Source: Neelides folsomi
Taxonomy: Eukaryota > Arthropoda > Collembola > Neelipleona > Neelidae
Length of the DNA stretch: 64,000 bases
Direction of reading: 5' to 3'
Assembly: GCA_034687125.1 (NCBI GenBank)
Contig: JAQGBZ010000036.1
Location: 186,001-250,000, forward strand
Numbering within the stretch: position 1 is the first letter of the stretch; the number at the start of each line of letters is the position of its first letter. The notes beneath the pieces were generated by a model. The model made no database searches. It was given only the letters and a program-made list of their open reading frames with translations, and was not told the origin of the DNA. Positions 37,930-50,160 of the stretch are shown here, in pieces. Made by a program: the position numbers and the translations under genes.

Positions 37930-39715
37930 GCGCAATAGAAATATTAAGGTGTAGCTGACTTTACTGGGTGACTCATTAACGGAATCCAACTCCTCCAAAT
38001 ATTCCAATGCATATGAGTGATTGACATTTATCTTTAATTTTAAATAACAAGCATTTAGGTCTTTACCATTAAATTATCAGTGACAATATAAATGTTAAAT
38101 TAGAATATATCATTCAATAAATAATTCTTATATGTAAAAGATTTCAAAACTTATTGGTTTTATTTTTGGAGCTTTGTATTTTATCTTATTTTTATATATA
38201 TTTTTACAAAGTTTAATAGAATTCATATTTTTAACTCTAATCTTAATTCTAATTTTAACATAGGCTTTAACAATATCACTGTTTGAATCAGGGAACATTA
38301 ATCTCATTACCATTTTTGTTGATCATGTCTTCTAAAAGTGCCTTGTTGATCTGTGTTCCATCCTCAAGAATCACGCCGTCATCTAAAATGTGATTTCTGA
38401 CAAGTTTCAACATATGCGGAGGATCCGCAAGGACAAACTTTTGAAGCATCGTGTGGATTTTTAAAACAGTTATTTTTTTCGTTCACATTCAACCTTTTAA
38501 AGAGTCCCTGAATGTCAGGTTCGAGATCACCGAATAAATTAAAAAACACAAATTCTGTGTTAAATCTATTGCCATTTCGTCGAAAGCAATTTCACATAAT
38601 TTCGTCCTATTATCCATACTTTCTGATCGTTTTTTCAGAATTGATAATACGTCCAGTAAAAGTCTTTTGGTGTAAGTGAAGTTTCCCATCAAGTATTGTA
38701 AAGTTCTTAGGCATGGCAAAGAAATTTTCAACTTTCTTCGTGCTCGTAAGACTTCAAAGATATACTTTTTAAAGCAAGTGCTGAAACTGTCTTTTTCGGT
38801 CCATTTAATTATTTTATATCCAGAAATCAATTTTAATTGAGCAGTTGAAAATGTGTTTTTGTCGGTGTTTCAAAATGTCGAGATTTTTCTTTCAAAAGGG
38901 ATTTTAACCGCTCAATTTCTTTGTAAACTCGAAATTGTCCTCTCGTACACATTTTTCCAATAAATCATCAATTTCAATCCCTGTAAAAAAATTGATTTGA
39001 TTATAATAATTTAAACTTATTTAAACAATATATCAATTTACATTTAAATATTCACGTAGTTAAAATTTATTTTCCTTTTAAAATTGGTTGTGTAGACTGA
39101 TGTAATTACTCTGTTTGTGTTGATATTGTTTGATCCAATGAAATTTTCATCGCTTCTGGTGCATGAGAATCTAAAATAAATGTTACTTTTATTCCTACCT
39201 TATATCTTATTTTAAAATATTAAATAATAAACAATTTTAATAATATTAATTACCTTCGAGAACAGCTTTTGATTTCCTTAAAGCACGCTTGCTTCTTTCG
39301 CTTTCGGTTTTTTGCTGGCGGTTAAGGAAAACTGTTGGGACAGCACCGATCTTGAGCATTTTTTTGTAAGGTTCATTTAGAATCTCATAATCTTTTTATA
39401 AAATCGGATAGTAAAAAATGATCAGAACAAATACTAGCTGTCAAAAGATTAAAACTTTTGTCTTTACGTCGACAATTTAATTTCCATAAATTAAAAACAG
39501 ATATTTTTTACAGAAAATTTTTGAAAAGAAACACTCTTTTGCCACTTTGTTTGCATTCTGCTACAGCACAATTGTTCACCATTTTAATTACAATTTACAA
39601 TTAATCAAAGATGATTGAATATTCCAATAAGCAAGGATTGTTTGAGTTTGTCCGTTAATGAGTCATTTTGTGGAGTTTTTAAGAAGCCAGCTTTTAGTTT
39701 CTCTTTCTATTGCGC
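37930..39715 (-). mobile_element. P-element / THAP9-like DNA transposon, internally deleted
   Basis: Terminal repeats are visible. GCGCAATAGAAA starts at 37930 and its complement TTTCTATTGCGC ends at 39715. Inside these, TGACTCATTAACGGA at 37969-37983 is matched by its complement at 39651-39665. A shared AGCTGACTT/AGCTGGCTT lies between. This two-part inverted repeat recalls the terminal plus subterminal repeats of Drosophila P. I found no clear 8-bp target duplication. The content, read on minus, is a THAP zinc finger followed by P-type transposase blocks; the C-terminal half is missing, so the element is non-autonomous. Confidence 0.8.
38285..39580 (-). pseudogene. P-element/THAP9-like transposase remnant (THAP domain, coiled coil, partial nuclease core)
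   Basis: From ATG at 39580: NNCAVAECKQSGKRVFLFK, W, NCRRKD, ASICSDHF and LKIGAVPTVF form a C2CH THAP finger (C-x4-C, conserved W, C-x2-H, AVPTVF end). At least three in-frame stops and frame changes interrupt it. Then KTESERSKRALRKSKAVLE, an intron-like 39253-39171, SHAPEAMKISLDQTISTQTE, a second intron-like 39109-38981, and a helical RVYKEIERLKSLLKEKSRHF. Next come KISLPCLRTLQYLM and TKLCEIAFDEMAI, the P-transposase block with the first catalytic acid. After a gap come LADPPHMLKLVRNHIL and DDGVILEDGTQINKALLED, matching the family DPPHLLK-RN motif. The stretch between FDEM and DPPH is much shorter than in THAP9, indicating a deletion. P-like transposons bind their ends through the THAP finger. 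Confidence 0.82.
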
Positions 39716-40294
39716 CCCCATGATTAAAATGATCTTTTTCAAAGCCCTAATTGTGTACAATTGTGGGGAGTGAATGGGAAAACATGTATGTGAACAGCAA
39801 TAAATCATGAGATTATTGAATGAACATTTCCAGACGGAATTCAGATACGGCGGAAGAGTGTCATTTCCCCGAGATAACCAATGTAGATGAGATTTATCCA
39901 TTTTACACACAGAAAGACCTCGATGGATCTATATAAACGGGATGGGGAGAGTCTTGAAAATATGAGGAGACTTCTCATATGAGAAACTTCTCGAACAAAA
40001 ACAGCCGTTGGGCAGCTCAAGTTTCACTTTAAAAGTCCAAAGTCGGTTTTAACTCCCCAACTTCTTCCTCACCATTAGGCCGGGGAGGGCGGGAAGGATG
40101 AAGTGAAATCTTGGGGTTCATTTTAAGGGATTTATCCAACTACTTTCATGGAGATTTCAAACATGTGTTTTGTATTGAGAACAAATTTCATGTCAATCCA
40201 TCATTCTCTTTTAACTTTCATGATCAAATCCTCTTTTGTTCAACCTGAGAGGAATTCGGGTTTCCGACCAATACCTATAATATATATCATATCA
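39716..40294. other. Short spacer between the P-like and Harbinger elements
   Basis: About 580 bp with no coding signal seen; moderately GC-rich near 40060-40100. Confidence 0.4.
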
Positions 40295-40612
40295 GGGCCC
40301 AGGCTCATCAACTTTTACTCCTTACTCCTAGAATCTATAGAAACATAGGAGTTAGGATTATCCGCGTCTCATCAACATTTTTGTATCACTACTTACTCCT
40401 TGAAAGTTTATAGGAGTGGAAGAAGGTGAAAATATAAAATTTTTCATTTTCACTCATTAGATTTGTAAACATTTAAACCATTAGGGTTTATATTAATTGA
40501 CTTCATCTGCCAAAGATTCGAATTTAAATAAAAGTGAGTTTACCAATTAACTTTTAATATCTCATATTATTAATATGAAAACTAGGAAGTTGATATTCAT
40601 ATTTAATTAAAG

Positions 40613-41215
40613 ATGAAAGAAGAAACCAAAGTCGCTGTTATCCAAAAGATCCTCGAGAATCGCGATAAGCTGTTTGGACAATTGCCTACAAATCTTTCGG
40701 GTGAGGAACGGCAAAGTATATGGAAAGATATGCTGACATTTGCACAATCTCTAGGGGAGACTGGACGTATCTGAGAGACAAAGGATGGCCTCAGTGGACA
40801 TCTGCGTGTTTGGTATGTAATATTCTCAAATTCAATAACATTTAATTAAGTAATCGTATACTTATATATTAATTTATTTTAGAAACGAAGAGATTCAAGA
40901 AAGAAAACCGGAGGCAGCGGAGGTAAAAGGACGGGAATCATCGACACTCTCATTTTGGACGTTATTGGTAAAGATGCCAAAATATTGGATAGGATGGCGA
41001 TTAGGGAAAGTGGAAATCCAGTTCCAACAATATCAATTCAATCCACAAGCGTTCCTTCAACATCGTACTCTGCAGAACCAATTCCTCACACAATCAAAGG
41101 ATCTCGCATAATTTTTCCATCTGATTTTGGTGTCGATTCGCAAGAAAGTGGTGATGAAGAGAACGTCAAACCTATGATCCCCAAAATAAAGAAAAAGAAA
41201 AAGAGCCGAATTTGA
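40613..41215 (+). pseudogene. Harbinger Myb/SANT-like DNA-binding protein, one clear frameshift
   Basis: Starts MKEETKVAVIQKILENRD, then GEERQSIWKDMLTFAQSLG and, after a one-base frame change near 40758, GDWTYLRDKGWPQWTSACL. Tryptophans in this spacing are typical of the Myb/SANT-like domain that partners Harbinger transposases (it helps bind the ends and import the transposase). A 70 bp GT-AG intron (40813-40882) joins to KRRDSRKKTGGSGGKRTG. The linker is Ser/Thr/Pro-rich; the frame closes at 41215 after a lysine-rich KKKKKS. Downstream in another frame an LQIEKERI...KLQQQN coiled tail continues to about 41370, suggesting a second frame change. Confidence 0.75.
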
Positions 41216-41393
41216 AAAAAACACGATTGGTCAACGAGCTTTTTTGACACTTCAAATTGAAAAGGAAAGAATCATTGTTGAATAAGAGCGGATTCTATTG
41301 TATAAGCTCCAACAACAAAACAATTTGATAATGGCTGATTTAACATCTAATTTATTGCCTACTTTAATCTAACCAATTGTTTATAATTCCGAA

Positions 41394-42410
41394 TTAGTTA
41401 ATAATAATAAAACTATTGCCTAAAAAATTCAACATTTGCTCTAATCGCTCATTTGTTATCAAATTGACATTTTCATTCTCATCATTTCCTTGATTAGCAT
41501 TGACATCATTGGGTTCTTCTAAATCATTCAAATTGAATTCTCTTTTGGTCAAATTGTGAAGAGTGGAACATGCCATGATGATCAATCCAGCTTCTTCCGG
41601 TCGTAATCGTAGATAATCCAAACAGGGAAATTTCCTCTTGAGAGCTCCGAAGGCGCATTCCACATATCGTCTCGTTCTCTTTTGAGCTCTATTGTATGCT
41701 TCTCTTGTTCGACCGTTATTACTCGGAATTGGCGTCATTAGCCAATTTAAGAGAGGATATCCCGAATCTCCTATAAATAATTCAAATTCCCTTTTTATTC
41801 AAATGCCACTATTTCATTAATTATAAGTATTTTCTTAAGAATGATATATAATGATATTAATATAATTGTTCAAAATTAACTTTTAATTTAATTCTAATAC
41901 TATAAAACTGATCACCGAATGCCAACCGGGTAAAAACAGAAATTCGGATTTTTTACAAATTGATTGCAATGACCACGAAAATCAATGTAATTAGAGTAAA
42001 AACCGAAGACTCAGACGGGGATTTAAGAAAATTCACTTCGACCTAAATATATATTCGACCTAAATTCGACCTAAACCTAAAATGGATATTAAAAACGCTA
42101 TAATTCACAAATATTTTGTATTTCAATATTTTGTACAAAGATGTAATATATTATTTGAAGCCCTATTATAGGTCTAGTTAATGATAAATAACTAGACCCA
42201 AATAGTATGAAATCGATATTAAAAAAGTTATTTAAAAAAAATTTGGTTTTTCTTTCTTGCAATTCTTGCAATGATTCCTTCAGCTTCTCTTGATGTTACT
42301 CGAAACCTTTGCTTGAATTCCCATCCAACGAAGTCAAAGTTTATTCGTAGGCGAAAGGTTTTTCTTTCCTCAAGACCCTTCCTCATAGAATTAGTTCATC
42401 TTCATCAGTA
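41394..42410 (-). pseudogene. HARBI1-like transposase: N-terminal piece (42410-42245) and C-terminal exon (41770-41394), catalytic middle missing
   Basis: The C-terminal exon follows a TTATTTATAG acceptor and reads GDSGYPLLNWLMTPIPSN, YNRAQKRTRRYVECAFGALK, RKFPCLDYLRL, IIMACSTLHNL. These are hallmarks of PIF/Harbinger transposases, the glutamate of VECAFGALK being the DDE acid. The N-terminal piece reads RKGLEERKTFRLRINFDFVG and EFKQRFRVTSREAEGIIARI, the family N-terminal domain. Between them (41771-42244) no transposase core with the two aspartates was found, so the middle appears deleted or eroded. HARBI1 itself is a domesticated relative, but the damaged state and terminal repeats favour a transposon. 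Confidence 0.82.
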
Positions 42411-42703
42411 TCGTAATAATTCACCTCCTATTAATTAGTGTATGCAGTATAAACCATTGTTGTCATTTAAATGTTAGTTTAATGATTAAAATTAAAAATG
42501 TTTAGTATTTCCTTACCATTTGGAAGTATTGAAGTGATTTGTTAGAGGATTAAATTTATTTAAAAAAGTCAATTGTTTAAGTAAGAACTCGAATTAAAAA
42601 GTTTGAAGGGACCGTTTGTTCGATACCTTGAAAAAACCTAGAAGTAATCCTAACTCCTTGTTTTGAATCAAGGAGTAGTATCTATGACAAGCCAGACCTT
42701 GGA

Positions 42704-42830
42704 AATTTTCTACTCCTTACTTCTCACTCCTTACTCCTTACTCCTAACTTAATTTTTAATTGTTACGATGAGACAGAACTTATTTAAAAAACTAGGAGTT
42801 AGGATTAGGAGTAAGGACCACACGAAGAGA
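42704..42830. repeat. Harbinger-end-like repeat outside the main element
   Basis: TACTCCTTACTTCTCACTCC and TTACTCCTTACTCCTAAC on the left side, and CTAGGAGTTAGGATTAGGAG on the right, form an inverted pair around GTTACGATGAGAC. The sequence GTCTCATC-AAC also occurs inside the left end of the Harbinger (40367-40379). It could be a nested MITE or part of a longer right end. Confidence 0.55.
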
Positions 42831-43976
42831 TATAATAGCTATAGACCAATATGGTTATAAAAGGGCCATATACTTCCATACATATGAGACATCACATCGC
42901 TCACGAACCTCCATTGTTCATTTTTATTGAGGCGGAATTGTAATTGAGGAATTATTTCTCTTCAGCTTCTCCAACTATTGTTCTTAGAGGTGAGATTGAA
43001 TTGGTGTCCATTAAATTGAATTTAATGCCCAGAGTTTTAATTCGATTCTCCGCTATGAATCTTCCCTTTGAGCCAATGGGGTATTTAAGGGGGAAAAGAC
43101 AATCGATTGGAGTGTTGGAAAGGGCCGGAACGTCTACACGGAGGAATTAAGGCCAATGATTTGTCTCCTTGGTAACAGGGATGAGGAATAGGTGAGGTAA
43201 TTGAAGTCCGGGAGTTTAAAATGTGGCCGAAGGGCGGGGTTATTATCACGCGGGGGGAAGGCATAAAGTTTTATTAGAAAGCAAAGTTTTCGACTTGACT
43301 TTCCTTTTACTTCCCTCAACAAACGGGAGGATAAAATAAAGAGTGAAAAGAATCCTCGGTCTGGACGAATACCTCATACCAAATGAGCAAATTCTTTCAC
43401 TCTCCCACTCATACATGCAAAACTCATCCGAGAAGGGAAATTCCCCTCTTCGGGGAACAACAACCTGAATTTTTAAATTTACTAATTTCTGATCCAAACA
43501 CCCGTGCGTGCCAAACCCCCTCCGACCACACTTCCCCTTATACAATTTTAATCCGAGTGTCACGGGCATTGAGTTAAATTTTAAATTAATAACCAACCCC
43601 TATGAAATTAATTTAATTAATAAATTGAAATATTTGGGGGGGAATTGGGAAATCCAAAGACATTTTTAAAATCCCATTTGGTTCCATGTGACGAGAGGGG
43701 AATTAAGGAAGTGTAATTAAGCTGATTAGGGAGAAAGTCAGAGGAGTTTTCCTTGTCAAGTGAAGGATTGGGAAATGCGGGTTCCTTCCCTCTCAATGGA
43801 TTTCCCGGAGACACCTCCTGCATGGCAAATTCTTCAAATTCCAACTTGGGGTCTTTTTGAACAAAAGTTGGCGGATTAAATGAAACAGGTTGGTTCCCCA
43901 TCTGGACCTTTTCCTAATCACTCTCATCATCCATTCATGGACACAAAAGAAAGTGAATAATACCACAGCTAATTGA

Positions 43977-43988
43977 CCCCCCCCCCCC
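43977..43988. repeat. C12 homopolymer
   Basis: Twelve consecutive C on plus (G12 on minus), followed by TTGGGGAG. Directly visible. Confidence 0.95.
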
Positions 43989-46900
43989 TTGGGGAGACAA
44001 ACTCCTTACTAGTGGATTCTTCGATACATACAATACAGCTACCTATGTTAGATACTCGATACAATAATAATATATCTACAGTATACAGTACAGTACAGTA
44101 TATTTAATCAAATACTTACCTATATTACTTATGGAGGATATGTGTTCATATGCAAAGCTTGAAGAAAGAAGTATTATGTAATATAATACTCAATAGCTAC
44201 ATTAATACATACATTAGATAGTTGATATTGATAGTAAATAGTATGTAACAGATTATCTAATATTATATAAACATACATACTATATTAATATTTTACTCAT
44301 ATTTGGTGTGTAAGTCTTGTACCATAATAGGATCTTAGAGTTTATTATGGTTGGTTATCCTTTAATATGAAAAAAGTAAGTTGATTAAATTTGGGTCTTT
44401 GTGTCTAATTTGTATTGTGGATGGTTTCTTTGGTCGAAATTTTTGAAGAGTTGATCCGCGCGAATTGTGTTGAGTAATTTCATAACTTGGGTATGTGAAG
44501 AGAGTTTCCTCCCAGTTGGGTTCCATACATTAGGGAGGAATGCAAGGTGGATTAGATGAGCGGGGTTTATTGGGCCGGTGGTTACAATTTGAAGGTGTGG
44601 ATTTCTCCCTCAACCAAATTGAAAAGAAAGACGTAAATGGTTAAAGTTTGAGGGAGGCGTAATTGAGGTTGAATCGGGAGATGGTCGCTAATAAAAAACC
44701 CTCAACACCAGTTAATGTTATCTATAGGTGATATGATGGGCCTTTAAAAGTTGATTCCATGGAGGGCTGTGGCGGATCTTCGGGCCCCTTAATCCCCACA
44801 GGAACCCTAATGTCCCGCCCAAACATCTTTATAGACACTCACATATTGTAAAGACTTTCTAACGAACCCCATCCGCCCCATTCTTTTTTATTATCAACCA
44901 CCAAGAACCGGCTAATTTATAACTCCCCACAACCAAAGTTTTTTTTTACTTTAAAGGTCTATAATTGAAAACTTAGAACCAAGCAATAAACATTCATTTC
45001 CTGAGTGGAGCGACTAAATCCTGCCATTGTTACTATTTCTGCGGTCAAACAAGGCTGTAAAGTGGAAGGAAGGACTTAACAAGTGTTTAATAAATAAATG
45101 CCTAAAAGACTTGTAGTGAGGAATGTTCGAGAAGTTTGAAATTGATTGAATGGAACTTTTCCCTTTTTAAGGATGAAAGAGAGAAAATTGAGGAATGGAG
45201 AGAAATAGTTTTTCCGAGGAATCCAAAGAGGAAAACAAACTTTGGAGCACAATAAATTAAAAGTTTAAAATTTCTCTTTGATTTCAACTCCAATCCAACC
45301 CGTTTGTTCTTTTATAACATTTTCTTTAAGTGGAGCTCTTTGGGGTCGTTGGGAAAAGTCAAAGGGTAATAAATTTATTTATTCATTGGTCTTATTAAAA
45401 TCATCATTTCTTCCCACACAGGTAAAGGGTGTAAAATGGTAAAAATAAGAACAAACGGGGGAGTAAGAATTGGCCAAGTTTTAATTGGAACAAATGATTA
45501 GATGGAAATTCTCCAAAGTTGGGTCCTTCAATCCTCCAGGAATATAAATTTAATTTCTCTCAACTTTAACTCTCCCAGAAATAATTGGATAAATAAAAGG
45601 GTTAAATCTCCTTCTTAATCCAAAATCCCATTTCTGAAGATGAACCTATTCTTTGCTCACTCGACCAACAAATGAGAACAAATAAATGATTTCCAAAACT
45701 TCGAATCTTTTTGGATTCTTAATCCATTCTTATAAATGAAACCCATTGTTGTATATTAAATAAAATGTACAATTGGTCGTTAAAATAAGCCCGGGAGTAA
45801 ATAAATGAAAGTCGTTGAGGATGTTTGCGAATGTTTGAATTGTTTCTCCGCCGGTTGTGGAGAAGAAAGTTATGCCGATGTGTGTGGGTCTTTTAATGGT
45901 CTTCCCAATGACTTCTCAAATGCGTCCAAGGAGATTCTGGCTCAACCCTGACAATAAACGCTAATTGAGTCGAGATGAAGTTCGTGTCTCTGAATGGGAA
46001 ATTCTTAATGAATTTCCCAACGTTGCATTACGAATTTATCCAATCATGTCTAATACAATTCTTATCGCCTTTCTACATCCATTAAATTACCAATGTAAAT
46101 AAGGAAGAGTTATGAACACTTTGGATATTCGCTTTAATACAAAGACTATATCGTGCTATTCCAAACCCCGACCGCGATTATTTAAACACCCAAATGAGAA
46201 ATTCAGAATTTCTCATTTTCAAATTCCCATTGAGAATTGTAGTAAAAGGAATCAAAATCTGGTTCTTACATTATTATTATTTATTTACTGTCTAACATTT
46301 CCTTCTTACTTTCCAAATTACTAAGAAATATTTTTGTTGATCACAACTTTTGGGCCAAATTGGGGCGTGTGGGGGCAAATGAGGATCAATAAGAGAATAA
46401 ATGAGAAATAAAAGTTAAGATTTGAGGGCGAGTGTTTTTGACACATATCAATTTATAGGAGCGGACGTGAGGGTCGGGTCATCGGTTTTCCTCCGTGGTC
46501 TAATTACGCCTGGTGGGGATCTGAATCAATTTATGAGGAACTGAGGGGATTCGACCCCCATTCCTCCCTACTCATAAGTCATCATTAAGTAAAAGCCCTT
46601 GAGACAGTTTGGAGATTACTTCCCGTTCCGTGTATAATTCCGCCTTTTCACCTCTTCAAACTTACCCGGGATCCCTCGAGCCATTTCCCCCTTTCAAACA
46701 ATGGCCCATTCGCGGGAAATATACTATTATAGGAACGGGGTTTATTAAATGTTGAGATTCCTCCGAAAACAACTTGGGAGGGAAAACCGGGTTTAATTAA
46801 ACAAACTCCCCTTGTTTGGAGATTTTGATTAAGAAAGGAACAATTGTGGGTTCTTGAGAAAATATCGGAATGTTTTAATTCTCCAATGTATTTACATACA

Positions 46901-49900
46901 TATTTACATTAAAAGTATGCCAGACTTTTGGAAGGGAAATTTCTTCCCATAAAGGCTCTTTTAATTCAATGGACGAGAAATTGGATATATTTATAAAGTA
47001 GGAAGTGATCAAAGACATTTTCTGACACGTTCCATCTACATAAAAGGGAAAACTAAGTATCAAAATCTTTTATGATGATCCTCATCCAATTCTTCAATAG
47101 TGTAAATAACTAACCAACTATAGGTAATAACTTATCTACCTAGTAACCATAATTAAATATTATAAATATTAAATTCATGTTGAATTTTGAACTGTCAAAT
47201 TGAGATTTTTGTGTGAAGTTTTTGGGCCCAATTTCTAGCTCAAGATGTTTTGTGTGTCATTGTCATGGTTGATCTGGTGGAGTGGATTTTGATCGGAATA
47301 TTTTGACCCTCCGGGCGTCTCGGAATTCCCTGCCAAGAAACGTCTGATTTGGAGCCAAAAGCGAAAGTGGGTGGCGTAGGGGAGACATCACTTCCACTCT
47401 TCTCCCTCTTTATCAAATATTCTTTCTCATTGGGGAGACATCCAGGCAGATGCTCCGGTCGTCATGACCCAATGAAGATTCGGAAATGTTTGGAAAGCAG
47501 TTCCTCCTCCAACACCCACACTGCTTTATTAGGAGAAATCCTCAAGCTCTCTGGCAATAAAATGACTATTATGTAGATGAGAACGACCAAAGTTTTATTT
47601 CAACCGACTTGTGCAAACATCTCTCAAAAGCACATTTAGAACTCTTCGGACCAATCCAAACCATCTTACCTAATTTTCAACGATTCATAAAAACAGGGGT
47701 TTTCCACAAGTTTATAATAGCAATTAAAACTTAATCTGACTCTATCTTTATTTTTAATGATATTGACTTTAACGAAATGGGGATCTTAACTAACTTGGGG
47801 TTTTAACGGCGGATCTTAACTAACTGCAATGGCGTTAAGTGTGTAATTAAGTGTAGTTAATTGGGATAAGAAAGGGTTTTTCCATTTCTCAGGATTTGAA
47901 AGGAAGTGAATTGAATTTCCATCTTTAATATTTTTCCCATTTCCGCCCAAAGAGAAAAGATCAATTCTTGGCTTTTCTCCCTCGCGCCTTTGGATGTAGC
48001 GGCTCAGCGTTTTCACAATTAAATAATGAGGGTTTTTCCATTTTTGTTCATTCATCCAAACTGGGAGCATTAGGGGAATTAAAGAGGAAAAACCCGGGTA
48101 TTCAATTTCCCCGGCTTAGTTCCAACGGTCCTCGTTGGATTAAATGGTCCAAGTGAAAGATTGGTGGAGAAATGTAAGTGAATGGTAAATTATGCTAAAT
48201 TGTGTCACTTCTTGAATTGGAAATCCTTTTCCCACATTCGTCCCATTTGTGCCAAAAGTGAAGCAGATGTGTGGGAGATGACTCACGTCCCACTTAATCG
48301 ATGATTGATCCTCATTTAGAAAAATGAAAGCTTTCTAAAAGATTCCCATCATTTTCTCCAAATGAGACCGTTAAGTGGAGTCATCAAAAAAACACAATGT
48401 CAGTCACCCAAAACTCCATTTGGGGATTTTATCTCGCAAATGAGCTCGATAGCTCCAAATTCATAAAACCTCCCGACAATTCCGATTTCTATCTCAATTA
48501 TTCAAATATATATGTATATATGTACCTATACCTTTATAGAGAAATATATACTTATTCTGATTATTACCACTAAAACTTATAATAACTAATAAAACTAAAA
48601 TACATACATTAAATAATAATAAATAGTTAAATTTTATGTACTACATATCGGTATAAATAAAAGTTTGACTGGTAGAAATCCCATTTAGGAATTGGGTCAT
48701 TAATTGCGTCAATTGTTAATTTTGTTATCAATGAGCTTCTTGACATCTTTGATTATTTACAAATTAGGATTTGAATTTTGTGAGTTGTTGTTGTTCACAA
48801 TCTCGAATTTAGTATTAATGAGCGAGTCGTTTGAGGAGTAATTAAAGGATCCAAATTCCTACATCAATTACCCCAATTCCAATTTAAGACCCATCTCGGC
48901 ACTGACTCCGACTTGGCTCATTAAAAAATGATGAATTGAAAGTTTGAAACACCTCAGGACGCCCCTTCGCCTCTTCTAGACCACTTATTTACTAATTAAA
49001 TCAACGATCCCCACAACAGTAATTAGGGCCGAATTTCCTTAATTTGGGTCGGAGTTGGACGTGGAAATAACTTCCTCGTTTTAAACTATCCATCTCCATT
49101 ATTAATTATTTGTTAGTTCTTCATTTGAGCTCAGCAATGGAAATTGAGTGATCGAAATCTTTCTCATTTTCCACATTACCAGACCTTCACCAACACCATC
49201 TGTGATCAATTTGACTAAAATACATTTCATTATAAACATAAATTATTAACGTTTTTATTCCCCAATTAAAATATTTACAAAATTACAATTTAAGTTCCAA
49301 TAAAACAATGAATGAAATACGAACGTCATGTCTCGTAATGTTAAATAAATGTAATTCAAACACGTGCCTAATTATTTTGTAAGATAATATTTCTGTGAAA
49401 ACTTGAAGATAGTTTGTCTTTAATGTTGAGATTTTTTATGTAACAATTTAAGGTTAAATATTAATATTCGATATGTTTTTATATATCCATTGGGATATAT
49501 GAAATTGGGGGAATTTCCTCGGGAGGAAAAAAAGAACTTTTCACGTATATATATATCGATCTGTTTATGCTTTTAGTCATAGTCAATTCTCCCTCCATTA
49601 CGAGAAAATGTCGTTTGTGAGTGGAGGAGGAATTTTAGAAATAAATGTCTCTCGATATCGAGGAATCGAAGGGAAAAAAGTCTTTTGAACTGCCAACCTG
49701 ACACGCGTCTTCATTCAGCGAACGATGAGGAATGGAGACTTTTATTACACCAAATATAAATATTCAATGATTAATAGCCACGAGGATCCCATGTTAAATG
49801 AGCATGAACTTATGCAATATTTAATATTACATTTTTTGATTTTATACACTATCATTATTCTTCTTCAATTACATATACACCCATACATATATAGAAATTT

Positions 49901-49992
49901 AGGCCAATCATAAGTATGTCAACTTTATAGTAACAATAAGATCTCTCATCTTCATATTTACAATTTAGTACATTATAAATTCTTTAAAACTA

Positions 49993-50006
49993 TTTATTAT
50001 TTTATT
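49993..50006 (-). terminator. Poly(A) signals for the Ly6 gene
   Basis: Two AATAAA hexamers on the minus strand (plus TTTATT at 49993-49998 and 50001-50006), about 155 nt after the stop codon. Confidence 0.55.
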
Positions 50007-50160
50007 TATAGGGAGTTTAAAACTGTTGTTTATAATGAGTTGAAAAATAATATATTGTTTTATCATGTTTAGTATATCTAGTATGTTCTGTAAAATACTC
50101 ATTGGATCTAATCATATTGGATCTAATTATTATCTTATAGGTTATTATAATGTTAATTAG

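Larger units (their letters stand above)
40295..42698. mobile_element. PIF/Harbinger DNA transposon, two opposed genes, decayed
   Basis: Left end GGGCCCAGGCTCATCA followed by ACTCCTTACTCCTA; right end, on the complement, GGTCTGGCTTGTCATAG then ACTACTCCTTG. The two ends align imperfectly. Inside are a plus-strand Myb/SANT-like gene (40613-41215) and a minus-strand HARBI1-type transposase (42410-41394), the usual two-gene Harbinger layout. The 3-bp TWA target duplication is not evident. Further ACTCCTTACTCCTAA motifs extend to about 42830, so the right boundary is uncertain. Confidence 0.78.
42699..50160. other. Gene-poor spacer, Harbinger to Ly6 gene
   Basis: No convincing exon. 42704-42830 repeats ACTCCTTACTCCTAAC-like motifs in both orientations around GTTACGATGAGAC. 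A C12 run is at 43977-43988. 44030-44300 is rich in ACAGTA/ATACATA repeats. 45-49.5 kb has the same mixed texture as the 9-33 kb desert. Poly(A) signals for the minus-strand Ly6 gene lie at 49993-50006. Confidence 0.45.

Noticed and set aside
41394-41770. Possible domesticated HARBI1 host gene
   Set aside because: The catalytic middle is missing, the partner gene is frameshifted, and terminal repeats surround the pair, so a decayed transposon fits better.
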